From positions 31,721,561 through 31,785,560 of the forward strand of contig NC_088775.1 of the NCBI RefSeq assembly GCF_954871325.1: a stretch of 64,000 bases of DNA. The letters run 5' to 3'. Every line of letters begins with the position of its first letter. Position 1 is the stretch's first letter. This document shows, piece after piece, positions 11,461-22,789 of the stretch. The position numbers and the translations under genes were made by a program. The stretch comes from Gordionus sp. m RMFG-2023. Its lineage: Eukaryota; Nematomorpha; Gordioida; Chordodea; Parachordodidae. The notes under the pieces are model-generated. The model saw only the letters and a program-made list of their open reading frames with translations. It ran no database searches and was not told the DNA's origin.

Positions 11461-12312
11461 AAATTTAAAATCTAGCAATAATTATAATAATTCTGTGTTT
11501 GATCATTTTACTCAAAAACAAAGACGAATTATATTTATTTATATATTTTAATCTTTTTATGGTTTGACTAAAAATAAAAATTCTATTGCTTCCATAGTAG
11601 TGAATTTGACGCTTCGTCACTGCTTTGAAACTATATAAATATTGAAGTTTATCATAAGTACTTTTGTGGGTTAATACATAAATTCTTTATCATAAAATTA
11701 AATTTTTTTATGCTAATATTTAAAGTTTTATCTTGAGGTAATATTAGTTCAAAAATATGTTTTTCTGTAAATGTTTAATTAATCTATATACCTACCCTAT
11801 TATCCAATATTGTTACATTAATATATAACCCATAATAAGATAGTTGATTTTCTTAACTATATCATATCTTTGTCCTCTTTCCTAACTATTCAAAAGTCTG
11901 ACTTTTAAAACTTTTTCTAAAATTTAAGTGGCACGCTTTTACCTGGTCAGAAAATTGAACTTAATCAAGAATAAGTAGTAATAATATTTTTAGGGATTTA
12001 TTTATTATTTATGTCATAGAAAATTTTAAATATATAATATACCAACAATATTAAAAATAATATATTTCCATTGCAATTATTATAATAAGATTACATATTA
12101 GTATTGCGCTATATAAATATGATTAAAAGATTGTATGGTAAATTATTAAAAATGGTTTAGTGCGTGTTAACTATATAAATAAAATATCAATGACGAAACA
12201 ATATGATAAGGTATATGTAAAAAAAAAATTAAAAACTATAAATTTTGAAAATGACGTATACCACCTATGTCAAACCCGACTATAAATACTCGGATTAATA
12301 GTAATGTTATCC
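11461..12312. other. AT-rich stretch, downstream flank of the microexon gene
   Basis: No gene recognised. A TATAAATACTCGG sequence near 12280 on the plus strand resembles a TATA box, but what follows is an ATG with only six codons, overlapping the 3' end of the minus-strand gene. Confidence 0.45.
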
Positions 12313-12318
12313 TTTATT
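12313..12318 (-). promoter_or_regulatory. Polyadenylation signal AATAAA
   Basis: AATAAA on the minus strand, 20 nt after the TAA at 12339-12341 that ends the proposed last exon of the microexon gene. Position and spacing fit a cleavage/polyadenylation signal, although AATAAA is common by chance in so AT-rich a region. Confidence 0.4.
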
Positions 12319-13952
12319 GACAATATAAAACAATATAGTTAGACAATGGCAGAAAAATTAGAGTGATTTGATTTTTTTGAATATAAAAATTTTGATATTT
12401 TCTCCAAATATTCTATAGGGGTAAAAAAACCTCCACAGTATAGTATTATATTTTCATTAATTTTATCGTCTAATATACAATATTTTTTTTTTCCGTAACC
12501 TTTCTGCCATCATCTAATTGGATTAATTTTAAGTCCATATCTTGTTCTATAATTTTTATGGTGTCAATAAAGAGATTGGGTCACAGTAAAATGTGACCCA
12601 AATTTACCCCTACCCTTACAAATATTCTTTCGGCATTTGTAATATATGTCGCCGAAATCATGGATGTATAAATATTTGTTATAATATATCATTTTTTTGT
12701 TGTTTTTTGATGTTATAAAACTATATTGATTGTTTTGAATGATAGCTATGTTCAAAAATGATATAAATATCTATAAGATACTATTTACTTGGACTAGTGG
12801 TACCTCCATTATAGGCATCTATTTCCTCCAAGACCTCTGGGTTCATAACTTTGTTAAAAAATGGATAGCACAAATATATAATTAAAATTTACTTGGACTA
12901 GTGGTACCTCCATTATAGACATCTATTTCCTCCAAGACCTCTGGGTTCATAACTTTGTTAAAAAATGGATAACACAAATATATAATTAAAATTTACTTGG
13001 ACTAGTGTTACCTCCATTATAGGCATCTATTTCCTCCAAGACCTCTGGGTTCATAACTTTGTTAAAAAATGGATAGCACAAATATATAATTAAAATTTAC
13101 TTGGACTATTGATAATTCTGTTATCGGCATCTATTTCTTCCAAGACCTCTGGGTTCATAACTTTGTTAAAAAATAGATAGCACAAATATATAATTGAAAT
13201 TTACTTAGACTGTTTGTGATGTCCAAAACTTGTAGATTAAAAGCTTTAAAAAATTATTGTAAATATATATTTGATATTTTACTTTGGCATTCTGCAGTGC
13301 ATATATTTGATGCTATAATATAAATACACATGATTCAGTAATTAAGTTTTTAATTTTTTATACTTGGTGAAAATAATGATATATTTGTCTGTGTAGAGGC
13401 ATCCAATAATAGAGCATTATCAGCTAAAATATATTTATATGAAATATTTAGCTATAAAAATCACTTTGTGTGAATATCAATATATATCTTTTCTTAGGGC
13501 AATCAGAGTCTGTGTAAAGAAATAAAATAATTTATAAATCACAATTATTTACCTTGAACAGGGAGGTTCACAGATGGACCTTGAGAACAAGAAGCTAGAC
13601 TTAGAGAATCATCTAAATTGGAATATTAATTGGATAATATATGGTAAAATATTTATAACTATTTACTTTGAATTGGCTTGCATGTTTCTAAATGTTTTAC
13701 AGTGATGCTAAATTCAGTACCACAAATTTTAGCTCTTCCTCCACATTTTCTTCTACATGTATAATATATAGCATTTTTTCCATGCTTATGCAAGACATAA
13801 TCATACTTTCATAATAAATGCACTCTCTGTTTTGCCTAGTTTTCTAAAAAAAATTAATTATTATATGCAAATTAAATAATATATACTTTAATTTCTAATT
13901 TTCTTAGTGTTGATAATTGTTGCGATATATCTTTAACCTCTTTAATTTTCAT
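12313..13952 (-). CDS. Microexon gene with two FLYWCH-like zinc-finger segments
   Basis: Proposed host gene. Coding exons in transcription order: 13952-13887 (ATG, 22 codons, tentative), 13805-13667, 13612-13553, 13509-13465, 13423-13364, 13228-13205 (or from 13243), 13160-13101, 13056-12997, 12952-12893, 12848-12789, 12745-12608 and 12546-12339 (TAA). Every junction after the second exon splits a codon 1+2, and exon sizes 60, 45, 60, 24, 60, 60, 60, 60 and 138 keep the frame. Introns are 41-61 nt (one is 135), mostly GTAAAT...AG. The second exon carries a FLYWCH-like segment (IYYTCRRKCGGRAK, then VKHLETC) and exon 12745-12608 another (YYNKYLYIHDFG, YYKCRKNICKGRG). FLYWCH fingers bind DNA and occur in MULE transposases and host regulators. 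Uncertain points: the first acceptor (a better T-rich one at 13844 gives a different frame), exon 12745-12608 read unspliced to TGA at 12564, and a T10 run at 12483-12492 where the last exon needs a one-base change. No signal peptide or membrane segment is seen. The true 5' end may be lost to adjacent LTR debris. Confidence 0.58.
12785..13204 (-). repeat. Tandem 104-bp exon-plus-intron duplication, four units
   Basis: Four near-identical units, each a 60-nt exon plus a 44-nt intron. Three exons encode MNPEVLEEIDAYNGG followed by TTSP or NTSP, with small differences. The first in transcription order reads MNPEVLEEIDADNRIINSP. Acceptor AACAAAG and donor GTAAAT are intact in all four. A partial fifth intron joins exon 13228-13205. 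Confidence 0.9.
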
Positions 13953-13959
13953 AATTACT

Positions 13960-15900
13960 TCAAATACAATTTTGGGAATCTTCGAGATATTTTTGGGAAT
14001 CTTGGCAATACGACAAAACGCCTAATTCATAATCTTCATACGATTTGGTGGGACGATACCCCAATTTTAATTAGTTCGTCTATTTGATCAATCTAAATTA
14101 TATTTTGCAGAGAAAAAAAAAATTTAAAAGATTTTAAAATTATAAATTCCGCTGCCACCATGTTAAGGTTGGCAGGGAGAAGAACAAAATTAAGAAAGTG
14201 ATAATAAAACTTTTTTTAATATAAACAACTTTTTCATATCATAAATTATTTTTATATCATATTCTTAAAAACTTTTTTATCATCAAGATGTTTAACTTTC
14301 ACCTTGTCTCTCTTATGGCAGGTGTTGTCAAATCTGTTGTGGTTTTTGAAATCATTAAAAGGCTTGTAATTATTATTATATCCATTGTTGTTATTATTAA
14401 ATCTATTAATATTGTTATCTCTTGTGTCGTGATTATCGAAAGGAATATAAGAAGTTTCCCATCTATTTTGATCATAAAATCTATCATAGTTTGGTCTTGG
14501 AAAATGATAGTTATTTTGGTTGTTAAATCTTTGGTTGCCATAATATGGTCGAGTCTGCCATGGTTGTCCAAACTGATGTCTGTAAATATTATCATAATGT
14601 CTGTTGCTCTCAGTTAATGACATTATCTGGGTATTGTCATATCTAGTATTAGTCAGTTTTTGTTCGTAAACTTTCCTATCTTATCTTACTCCCTTTAAAT
14701 GTTTTAAATCAGAGTGTGTATTTTCTTTGATAACAATCTTATATATAGATATTTCGTATATATTTAGGAAATTCGCATTTATATGATATAGTATCATTAG
14801 AAACATTAATTTTTTTTATCTTCCATTATATTTAATTAATTGAAAAAAAAATTTTATTCTTGTTTCTTTTTTTATATAATTTAATTATTTTATTTTTAGA
14901 AATATTAAATTTTAATAAAATTTTAATTTACAAAGAAATTTACAAAGATAGCCACTGGTAAAAATTTTTTCAATTAATTAAATATGATGGAAGATAAAAA
15001 AAATTAATGTTTCTAATGATACTATATCATATAAATGCGAATTTCCTAAATATATAGGAAACATCGATACATATTTAACCAAAATTGAACTTATTTTTTA
15101 AAAAAATAGCACAGATGACGATAACGCCACGACCTTACTTCATAATTTACCAGATGACATATTTTCAAAATTAAATCTATATGCACTGAATCCGATCTCA
15201 AGAAATCGTCCATACTCATCAACAAACTTAGATTATTACAGCCTGCCAAGATTCGAAACAATAAAATTAGCGAATTCAATGCAGCGGTTCAAAAAGAGAG
15301 AGAAAGTTTTTTAGATTGGGCTACGCGTATTTGTCAACTCAATATGGACTGCAACTTTATCGGCTACGACAGGGTTTTAGAAAAAATAAAGGTATCAAGC
15401 TCATCTAAGGAAATTAAATTCAGAATTAAAGATTTACTCATTTTAGATGACATTATAAAGGTAGGCAAAGAATTAGACGAAACTGACATCGAAACATCTA
15501 TACATAAGATTGTTATCAAAGAAAATACACACTCTGATCTAAAACTTAAAAATATTTCACTGAAAAAATATAATAAATTTATTCTTTATATAAAAAAAAT
15601 CTATTAAATAATTTAAATGAAACTATTAAGTGAAGTTAATATAAATGTGTTAATTAAATGAATGTAACATATAAAAATTTGCGCTATATAACAACCAATA
15701 TAATAAAATAATTATCCATGATGTTAAGGTTGGCAGGGAGAAGAACAAAATTAAGAAAGTGATAATAAAACTTTTGTTTAATAAATTTATTTTAAAAATA
15801 TTTAACTCTAAAGTACAATAAATTTCTACGCTTATATAGTTTACAAAATCTATCAAGTAATTTATATCGACTTATTGATAATTGAAAAATGTTTAAAATA
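13960..15900. mobile_element. LTR retrotransposon fossils (Ty3/Gypsy-like), mosaic
   Basis: Two direct copies of a terminal segment beginning TGTTAAGGTTGGCAGGGAG lie at 14161 and 15722. Next to the first, the minus strand reads TGGTGGCAGCGGAAT, a typical tRNA primer-binding site of insect Ty3/Gypsy elements, with internal sequence running to lower coordinates. Gag-like pieces are an Asn/Arg-rich stretch on the minus strand (14252-14623) and a capsid-like stretch on the plus strand (about 15230-15607). Inverted copies of one segment face each other across 14700-15060, so at least two insertions or a rearrangement are involved. The mosaic is broken in many places and old. Confidence 0.6.
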
Positions 15901-17064
15901 TCGTTTACATATCTTAATAATCTTGTTATTTTCCCATTTTTAAAATCTAACGAAGAGCTTCTGTTGGCATTATATTATGTGTCACTTAACGTATTCCTTG
16001 TTTTCATTACATTTAAAAGGAAATTTCCATGATTTTTTTATTTTCAAATTTTATATGTGTTTTATTGTGGTCTGATCTTGTGTTGCATAATCGGCAAAAA
16101 ACTTCCTCTATTATATAGAATTAGTTACAAAATACTAGGTAAAATTCCACTTTTACAGACATATTTGACAGTTAGAGAATATATTAGTTAATATTTTAAC
16201 AAATTTTACTAATCAATGCTCTTGATAATAAATATGCAACAATTTGCATTCAATTATTTAGCGCCATCTAATTATTTTAAATAAAAATGATATTAAAAAT
16301 TAATCTTCATATTATTCATCCCACAATGTATATAAAAGATATTTTCTGATGTCTAGTTTTCTGTAAAATATATAATTTGCTAAAATGGTAAAAATTTCTT
16401 GATTGTCATATGATAATTGATAAAATTAGATATACTGTAAAGCTACAACATATAATATTCCACTGTTTGTATTGTGCTTTAATTTTTTTATTTAATTTAT
16501 GATTTAATTTTACCAATAGTTTTATAATTATATTTTACTTTTATTAAGATAAATAAATTAAAATTACTCACTTTATAAAAAATTATATTTGATATATTAT
16601 ATTATTAAGTAATTTTATGGATCTATTATTAATCATTACAATACATTTCACTTTTGTCTTAAGACTTATCTTTGGCTTATATTCCATTTCTTAAAAAACA
16701 TCTTTAGTTCACTTTTTTTATATATAAATGCTTTTTTCCAAAAATGTATAAACTATCAAGAATAGTTTTATAAAAAAATAACAAATTTTACATTCTTTCT
16801 TTCAAATTATTGTTTAAGATATATGCATACATTTTTGGGGGTCAGGGAGTGGGGGGGGGGGGTATTTTTTATTAGCTTAAAATGATATTCACAAAAATTG
16901 ATAAATTTTTGAAGGGGGGGATTTCCACTTGCCCCCCCCCTGGCTACGCCTATGAAACATAAATATATATTATTTTAATATTTCTACATCTTAACGCACG
17001 GAATTATAAAAAATAATGTCAATGGGAATCTCTCTATGAAATAAAAGGTCTTTAAAAAATTTCC
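15901..17064. other. AT-rich stretch with a G-tract MITE terminus
   Basis: No gene recognised. At 16838-16955 a run of 14 Gs and a C-tract ending CTGGCTACGCCTATG look like the ends of a short hAT-type MITE (complement CATAGGCGTAGCCAGGG). A segment near 16110-16185 repeats at 22690-22780 beside the outer Gypsy fossil, so retroelement debris is likely here too. Confidence 0.45.
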
Positions 17065-17778
17065 TAGTGTCAAGTACTTTTAACTAGTCCCAAAACAAAG
17101 TTAAAAATTTTTATATTTTAACCTTCCTCGTGGAATAAAATGGAATAGCAGTGTGAATTTAATACTAGCCCCAATGGTTTTAGAACTTTTTTCCAATAGT
17201 ATGAACATTTTATTGGGCTCAAAATATAAATATATAATTTTATTTTTACATTTTACGCGGAGGTTAAAAAATATAAGCTATAGAAATTTCTTTGTGAACT
17301 CAAATATTTTAGAACATCTTTATAGTATGAAAAACATTTAACTAGGCTTAAAATAAATTTTAAAATTTTTTCTCGTGGGTAAAACATAACGGCAGTGTCA
17401 ATTTTTTACTAGAGCCAAAAGTTTTAGAACATCTTTCTAGTATCAAAATCTTTTAACTAGGCTTAAGATAAATTTTTAAAAAATTTTAACATTTATTTTT
17501 TTCTTGTGGGGTAAAATATAATGGCAGTTCAAATTTATTCTAGACCCAAAGGTTTTAGAACTTTACTAATATCATAAACATTTAAATAGGTTTAAAACAA
17601 CGTCTGATTTTTCCTTGTGGAGTAAAATATAATAGCAGTGCCTATTTATTACAAGACCTAAAGGTTTGAGAACATCTTTCTAGTGTTTTAGAACATCTTT
17701 CTAATATCATAAACATTTAATTAGTAAAACAACCTCTTAATAATCATATTTTTTTCCTCGTGGAGCAATAATATGGCC

Positions 17779-18585
17779 CCTCTGCCAGACCCAATAATTC
17801 TAACTACACTAGGACATGAATGGTTAGAAACTGTACCTAGTTCTAATCTAGGCTTGTTATTAACCAACGAAGAACTCAGAATAGCCATAGGCCTTCGCTT
17901 AGGATGTAAAATCGTAACACCTACATCATGTGTCCTATGTGAAACCCACATCGATAGTCTTGGACACCACCCCCTTCACTGTCGTTTCTCAAAAGGCAGA
18001 TTACCCAGACACCATGCTATCAATTCAATCATTAACAGGACTTTGAAATCCTCAAATATTCCCTCCACCCTGGAATCATCCGGCCTCAGCCCCGACAATC
18101 AAACCAGACCAGATGGTATGACGCTAGTCCCTTGGAACCAAGGTCTACCTCTCGCCTGAGATTATACTTGCGTGGATCGTTTTGCCAGATCTTTTTCTTC
18201 CAACTCTATCACGAAAGCCGAAAACACAAAAACAAACAAATATAGCAACCTTAATAATGTTTTGTTTGTTCCGGTAGTCTCAGATACCTGTGGATCATTT
18301 GAACCCCAAGCCCTAAAATTATTCAATACAATAGGGCAAAGGTTACGCTTAATCACAGATGACCCAAAAGAAGGCTTCTACCTTCGACAGAGAATATCAA
18401 CTGAAATCTGCCGGTCTAATTGCATATCCATACATGGGTCTAAGCCCCGTTAATCATACCTAATTAAATGTTTAATTATTATTTTATTTAATATAGTTTT
18501 ATATAAATTTTATTTTACAAATAGTTTACATGTTATTTTATAAAAAAATAAAAGAAATGAGCGATAAAAAAAAAATTATAATAGT
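17779..18585 (+). mobile_element. R2-group LINE, 3' part (zinc knuckle and endonuclease)
   Basis: The reading frame holds the C-terminal end of a non-LTR retrotransposon with a restriction-like endonuclease. In order: EWLETVPSSNLGLLL, a CCHC knuckle (CVLC, then HHPLHC at about 17930-17985), the catalytic RPDGMTLVPWNQG region, then DYTCVDRFA, and a tail with RLITDDPKEGFYLRQRIS. Target-primed retrotransposition uses this endonuclease to nick DNA. One in-frame TGA (near 18158) interrupts an otherwise open frame. A 3' UTR of about 120 bp ends in a short A-run. Flanks ATAATATGG and ATAATAGTG fit a target duplication, with insertion into a unit of tandem array B. It is a typical 5'-truncated copy. 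Confidence 0.8.
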
Positions 18586-18862
18586 GACAATTAATTACAA
18601 CTCCTAAAAGGTTTAAGAATATCTTTCTAGTATCAAAAACTTTTAACTAGGCTTAAAATAAATTTTAAAAAAATTTCACATTTATTTTTTACTTGTGGGG
18701 TAAAATATAATGGCAGTGCCAATTTATTACTTGAACCAAAGATTTTAGAACGTCTTTCTATATCAAAAACATTGAACCCAGATTAAAGCAAACTAGTTTA
18801 ATTTTTTTATGTATTTTGTTGACCCAGCAGGTCAACCCAGCAGGTCAACCCAGCAGGCCAAC

Positions 18863-20148
18863 TATACCTACAAAAATACGAATCGAATCGAATAATTGCA
18901 TTATTCGTATCGAATTTTCGAATTGAATAATAGAACTATTCGTATTCGTTTAAATCGAATAATTCATTATTTGTATTTGTTTAAATCGAATAATTTATTA
19001 TTCGTATTCGTACGAATAATAAAATGATTATTTGATTTGATTCGTCGAATATACGATTCGATTAAAATTTTATTTAACAATAAATTAAAAAAGTCGATTA
19101 TAAAATTTATTTTGTAAAATTTAGCTATGGATAAAAGACAACCAAATTTTATTAGTAAGATAAAATAGAAGCATACATATATAGTATATTTATATATAAT
19201 GTAGAAAAATAAATATAATATTTATATCATGTATAGGACATATCTGACAACAACCAATTCTTCAAACACAAAATTTTTAACTATACTTTGGAGTTTATAC
19301 TATCACCAAATGTAGATGAGATGATAGCTTTTAAAAAATTTATCACAAAATGATAATACATATTTTAGTGAATTTTGATATAAGTTTAAAAAATACTATT
19401 ACATATACTTATATTAAATTTTATACAGATTTACTTGTAAAATATTTTTTACAAAATATTGGATTTATAGGTTTTAATATAAAAACTGTTCATAAAATTT
19501 ATAAATTACCCCCAACATTATTTTAAAAAAGTTAATAGATCATTAGTACCTTGTTATATGAGTACAAATAATTGTAGGGAATAATAGATTGTCAAAAAGC
19601 TATGCAATCTAAAAATACAAAACTCACATCTAGCAATATTTTACAAATAAAGTGGTAAAAATTTAGGCAAAAAGTAAAATTTATGATTTCTCCATCTGCA
19701 TCGCCCGTCATTCTTGACGGGATAGCTACTAGTTTATTATAATTGTGTATGTGTTATTAATTCCATAAAATAAATACCTTCGTCCATAAAAGAATTTTCT
19801 GAAGTTGTTTTGGATTATGAAGTTATTTAAAATTTTTAAAATATAAAATGCTTCTTCAATATTCCACTAAGAAATTTTATTAAATAAGAATAATTTCAAG
19901 TAATTCCTAATTATCTAATACATATATATATATAAATATAATTATTTTTCAACATTTATTAATATAATACTAGTCGAATAATCTCGAATAATTCTATCTA
20001 ATAATAGAAAATAAAATTATTCGACGAATAATATATTTTCCTTATTCGAATTCGATTCGTATTTTTGAATCGAATAATTGTGTTATTTGTATTCGTAAAG
20101 TACGAATCGAATCGAATATCGAATAACAAATAATTCTTTTTAGGTATA
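18863..20148. mobile_element. Inverted-repeat element TATACCTA with CGAATCGAATAATT subterminal repeats
   Basis: The ends TATACCTA (18863) and TAGGTATA (20148) enclose subterminal repeats of ATTCGATTCG and CGAATAATT on both sides. Flanks AGGCCAAC and AAGCTAAC match at 6 of 8 positions and lie in minisatellite sequence that continues across, which suggests an 8-bp duplication of a hAT-type element. No transposase is seen inside. A hairpin-CTAG terminus lies within at 19704-19732. Confidence 0.55.
19704..19732 (+). mobile_element. Helitron-like 3' terminus (hairpin plus CTAG)
   Basis: A perfect 7-bp stem, CCCGTCA/TGACGGG with a TTCT loop, then seven bases, then CTAG, followed by T. This is the layout of a Helitron 3' end, which inserts between A and T. 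The element body would lie to the left, but its 5' end was not identified. Confidence 0.55.
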
Positions 20149-20436
20149 AAGCTAACTCAGCAGGTCGACCCAGCAAACCAACCAAGCAAGTCGCCCCAGC
20201 AATCCAACCCAGCAGGACGACCAGCAAGTCAACCCAACAGACTGACCCAGCAAATCGACCCAGCAGGACGACCCAGCAAGCTAACCCAGCAAGCCAACCG
20301 GGTCTACTCAACAGGCCCAATGGGTCGGGTTGGATCGTGGTCGATTTTTCGACCCTGGCTCATGGTTGGGCCGATTTTTACGACTTCGGCTCGGGTTCTT
20401 GGTCGAAAAAAACCAACCATTTAACAACACTAGGTT

Positions 20437-21330
20437 ATACACTGTATTTTTCTCTTTTAATTTGTGAGAAAATCTTATTTAAAAAAACATTCCCGATAAA
20501 TTTCTCCACCTCAGCCAACCTTGGTTCATTTTATTTTTTATTTCTCTTCCGATTATGCCATTACCTTGTAAAATGGAGCCCAACAGCTTTCAATTTAATT
20601 GCCAACACCTGCCATCCATTTAATGATGTCCTCCACTCATTACCATATATATGTCTTTTCCTTGCTAACTTTTAATCTATACTTTTCTAGTATATATGTC
20701 CAACTCGCCAATCTTTATTTTATTTCATCCTTTGTTTCAACAAGTATTACAATATCATCTACAAATAGAATATTCCATAGGGTTTTTTCCAAGATAGTCT
20801 ATGATAAGCAATCCATTACAATTATGAAAAGCAGTGGGTTGATAACTGACCCTTGTCCCTCGGTTCTTTGGAAGCCGGTTGATGTGTTCGTGGTACTTTA
20901 GAGCTTGGGCCATTTTCGTGTGATTCATGTGAATGTTTTATATTATTCTTATACAATTCCGGTTACTTTTTGTTGCATAGTGACCACCAATAAGGTTTTC
21001 TTGGAATTATATCAATTTCTGAAAAGGACTATATGGAGCTCCTTGTTTTTGTCGTTGTATTTTTTTTTACAGATTTATCAAATTGTGTGGATTGTGTCAT
21101 TCATTGATCTTCCAGGTATGAAATCAAAGTGTCTCCTCTCTTTCGATTATGTCTTTTTTTCCTATTATTTTTTTTGTAGAGTTTTAGATAGTGTGATATT
21201 AGTTTTATGCTCCTGTTTTTGAAAATTGTAAGTCCCGTTTATTTTTAAAGATAGGAATTGAATAGCTCTGCCTCTGAGAAATCTCTTCAGTTTTTGTTGC
21301 ATAGTTTTGTAAGGAAATGTATTTCTTCAT
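20437..21330 (-). mobile_element. RTE-like LINE reverse transcriptase relic
   Basis: Read on the minus strand, scattered frames give motif B (EGQGSVINPLLFIIVMD, near 20855-20805) and motif C FVDDIVILVETKDE (near 20745), where YADD has become FVDD. An upstream piece resembles the KAFDRVPRE region. The same family is better preserved at 32820-34425. Many frame breaks mark it as old. The long plus-strand frames over this interval are complements without meaning. Confidence 0.65.
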
Positions 21331-22789
21331 CCCCCAATTCTAGGTTTTAAAAATTTTTGTTATACAAGTAATCCATTCCGGCCCCAAAATCATCGTGCTC
21401 GGTGCTCACGAGACGAGCTTTTGTTTTTCGGGGTGCCAATCTCATTAATATAAATTATTAAAATTTTAAAAAGACCCGAAATAAATTATATAAAGTTGAT
21501 AATACACAATCATTTGCTGAAAGCATTGATAAAATTTAAAATCTGATTTGGATGAAAATGTATTGGTGGGCGGAACAACTTATTAAGACTATTTGATTAA
21601 AAACTTTTGAGTAATTTTTAATTTATATACTGACTTTATTCGCGAATTGAATGAATATGTGAATTGATTGTAACGTATATTATACTATATTTTTAAGAAA
21701 ATCTGAATTAAAATGAAAGATCTGTTTATTGAATAATATTATTAAAATGGTTTACAAAAAGAGACTTCGTTATTAAGTCAGGAATAAGTTTTTCTTCAGG
21801 TAGTGTTTATTAAGTTTTTTATCAAAGGCTATGAATCTGTTTTAGTTGGAATTTATGTGTCAGCAATAGCATTATAATAAAAAGTGCTGAAAGTCTCGAG
21901 AAAGTAGATGATCCTTTTACCTTGAGACAAAAGTTACATATCAATTGCTTATAAAATAAAGGACAACAATTGGCATCCTGAAAATTGAATAGAAAATAAA
22001 ATATTCGTATTTGATTCTTAAATTGAATACAATAATTTTGTATCTGTTTTCTTTTGATTTCCTAACGAATAATTCTATAAAAGTAAATATATTCACCTTA
22101 ATTTTATTTTAGTACACAAATCATTTTTTAGATTTTATTGCAAAATTCAATAGCATCACTTGAAAAATTTGAATAGCCCCCTAAAGCAAAATTTTTTTTT
22201 TAATGGTTACCCTATATCCCCCTTGAACTAAAAAAGAAATTTTTTTGGTAACTCCCTGAACAATTTATAATTATTAAGTATTATATATAGATTTGATTTT
22301 ATTATTTAAAAATTAATAAGACTGTCTAAATTTTTATTATAAATGAGTGCCATTTTATTTTTTAGATTAGATTAATACAAATAAATTAGATTTCACTTAA
22401 TCAGCTAGCAATTAAATTCTCTGTAAAAAATGGAATATCAGTCTCATACTGTCTAAATATCAATTTAGCATTAACAGCTGAAAATTGATTTTTATTATTT
22501 AAATTATTTTATAACCCTAGTTAAATAAATATAATCATTTATTAATTGAAAATTAATAAATTTAATATTATAATTAGCCGAGTTTAAAATCACATCAACT
22601 ATATTATTCATATAACTTTAATTACCATGCCTCTTCCAAATATTTCCAACGTCTATACAAGTATAAGAAATTTCTTTATAAAAAGTAAGTAGACATATAG
22701 TTGATAATCCTATTATATAGAATTGGCAAAATATTAGGTAAGATGCCACTTTCACAGACATATTTGACTGTTATAGAATATACACATAG
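21331..22789. other. AT-rich stretch without a recognisable gene
   Basis: No coding pattern recognised. A short GC-richer patch lies at 21375-21430. The right end (22690-22789) probably belongs to the outer Gypsy fossil. Confidence 0.45.

Larger units (their letters stand above)
17065..20432 (-). mobile_element. Composite non-autonomous element B, inverse of element A
   Basis: The tandem-array units (17065-17760, 18590-18790) and the minisatellite (18817-18862, 20152-20345) are the complements of those in 2541-5489, in mirror order. The right end is CATTTAACAACACTA at about 20418-20432, mirroring TAGTGTTGTTAAA in element A. It is interrupted by an R2-like LINE fragment and by the inverted-repeat element at 18863-20148. 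No target duplication was recognised. Confidence 0.55.

Noticed and set aside
12275-12372. Plus-strand promoter with TATAAATA and a short ATG frame
   Set aside because: The frame has six codons, and the region is the 3' end of the better-supported minus-strand gene.
14288-14617. 109-codon plus-strand open frame
   Set aside because: It is the complement of the Asn/Arg-rich gag-like stretch (AAT codons give ATT), and its Ile/Val-rich product has no features of its own.
16838-16860. G-run as a quadruplex regulatory element
   Set aside because: A single mononucleotide run next to a MITE-type CTGGCTACGCC end is better explained as a MITE terminus.
20337-21222. Series of plus-strand frames resembling small membrane proteins
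   Set aside because: They are antisense to the minus-strand RTE-like relic, where RT motifs are visible.
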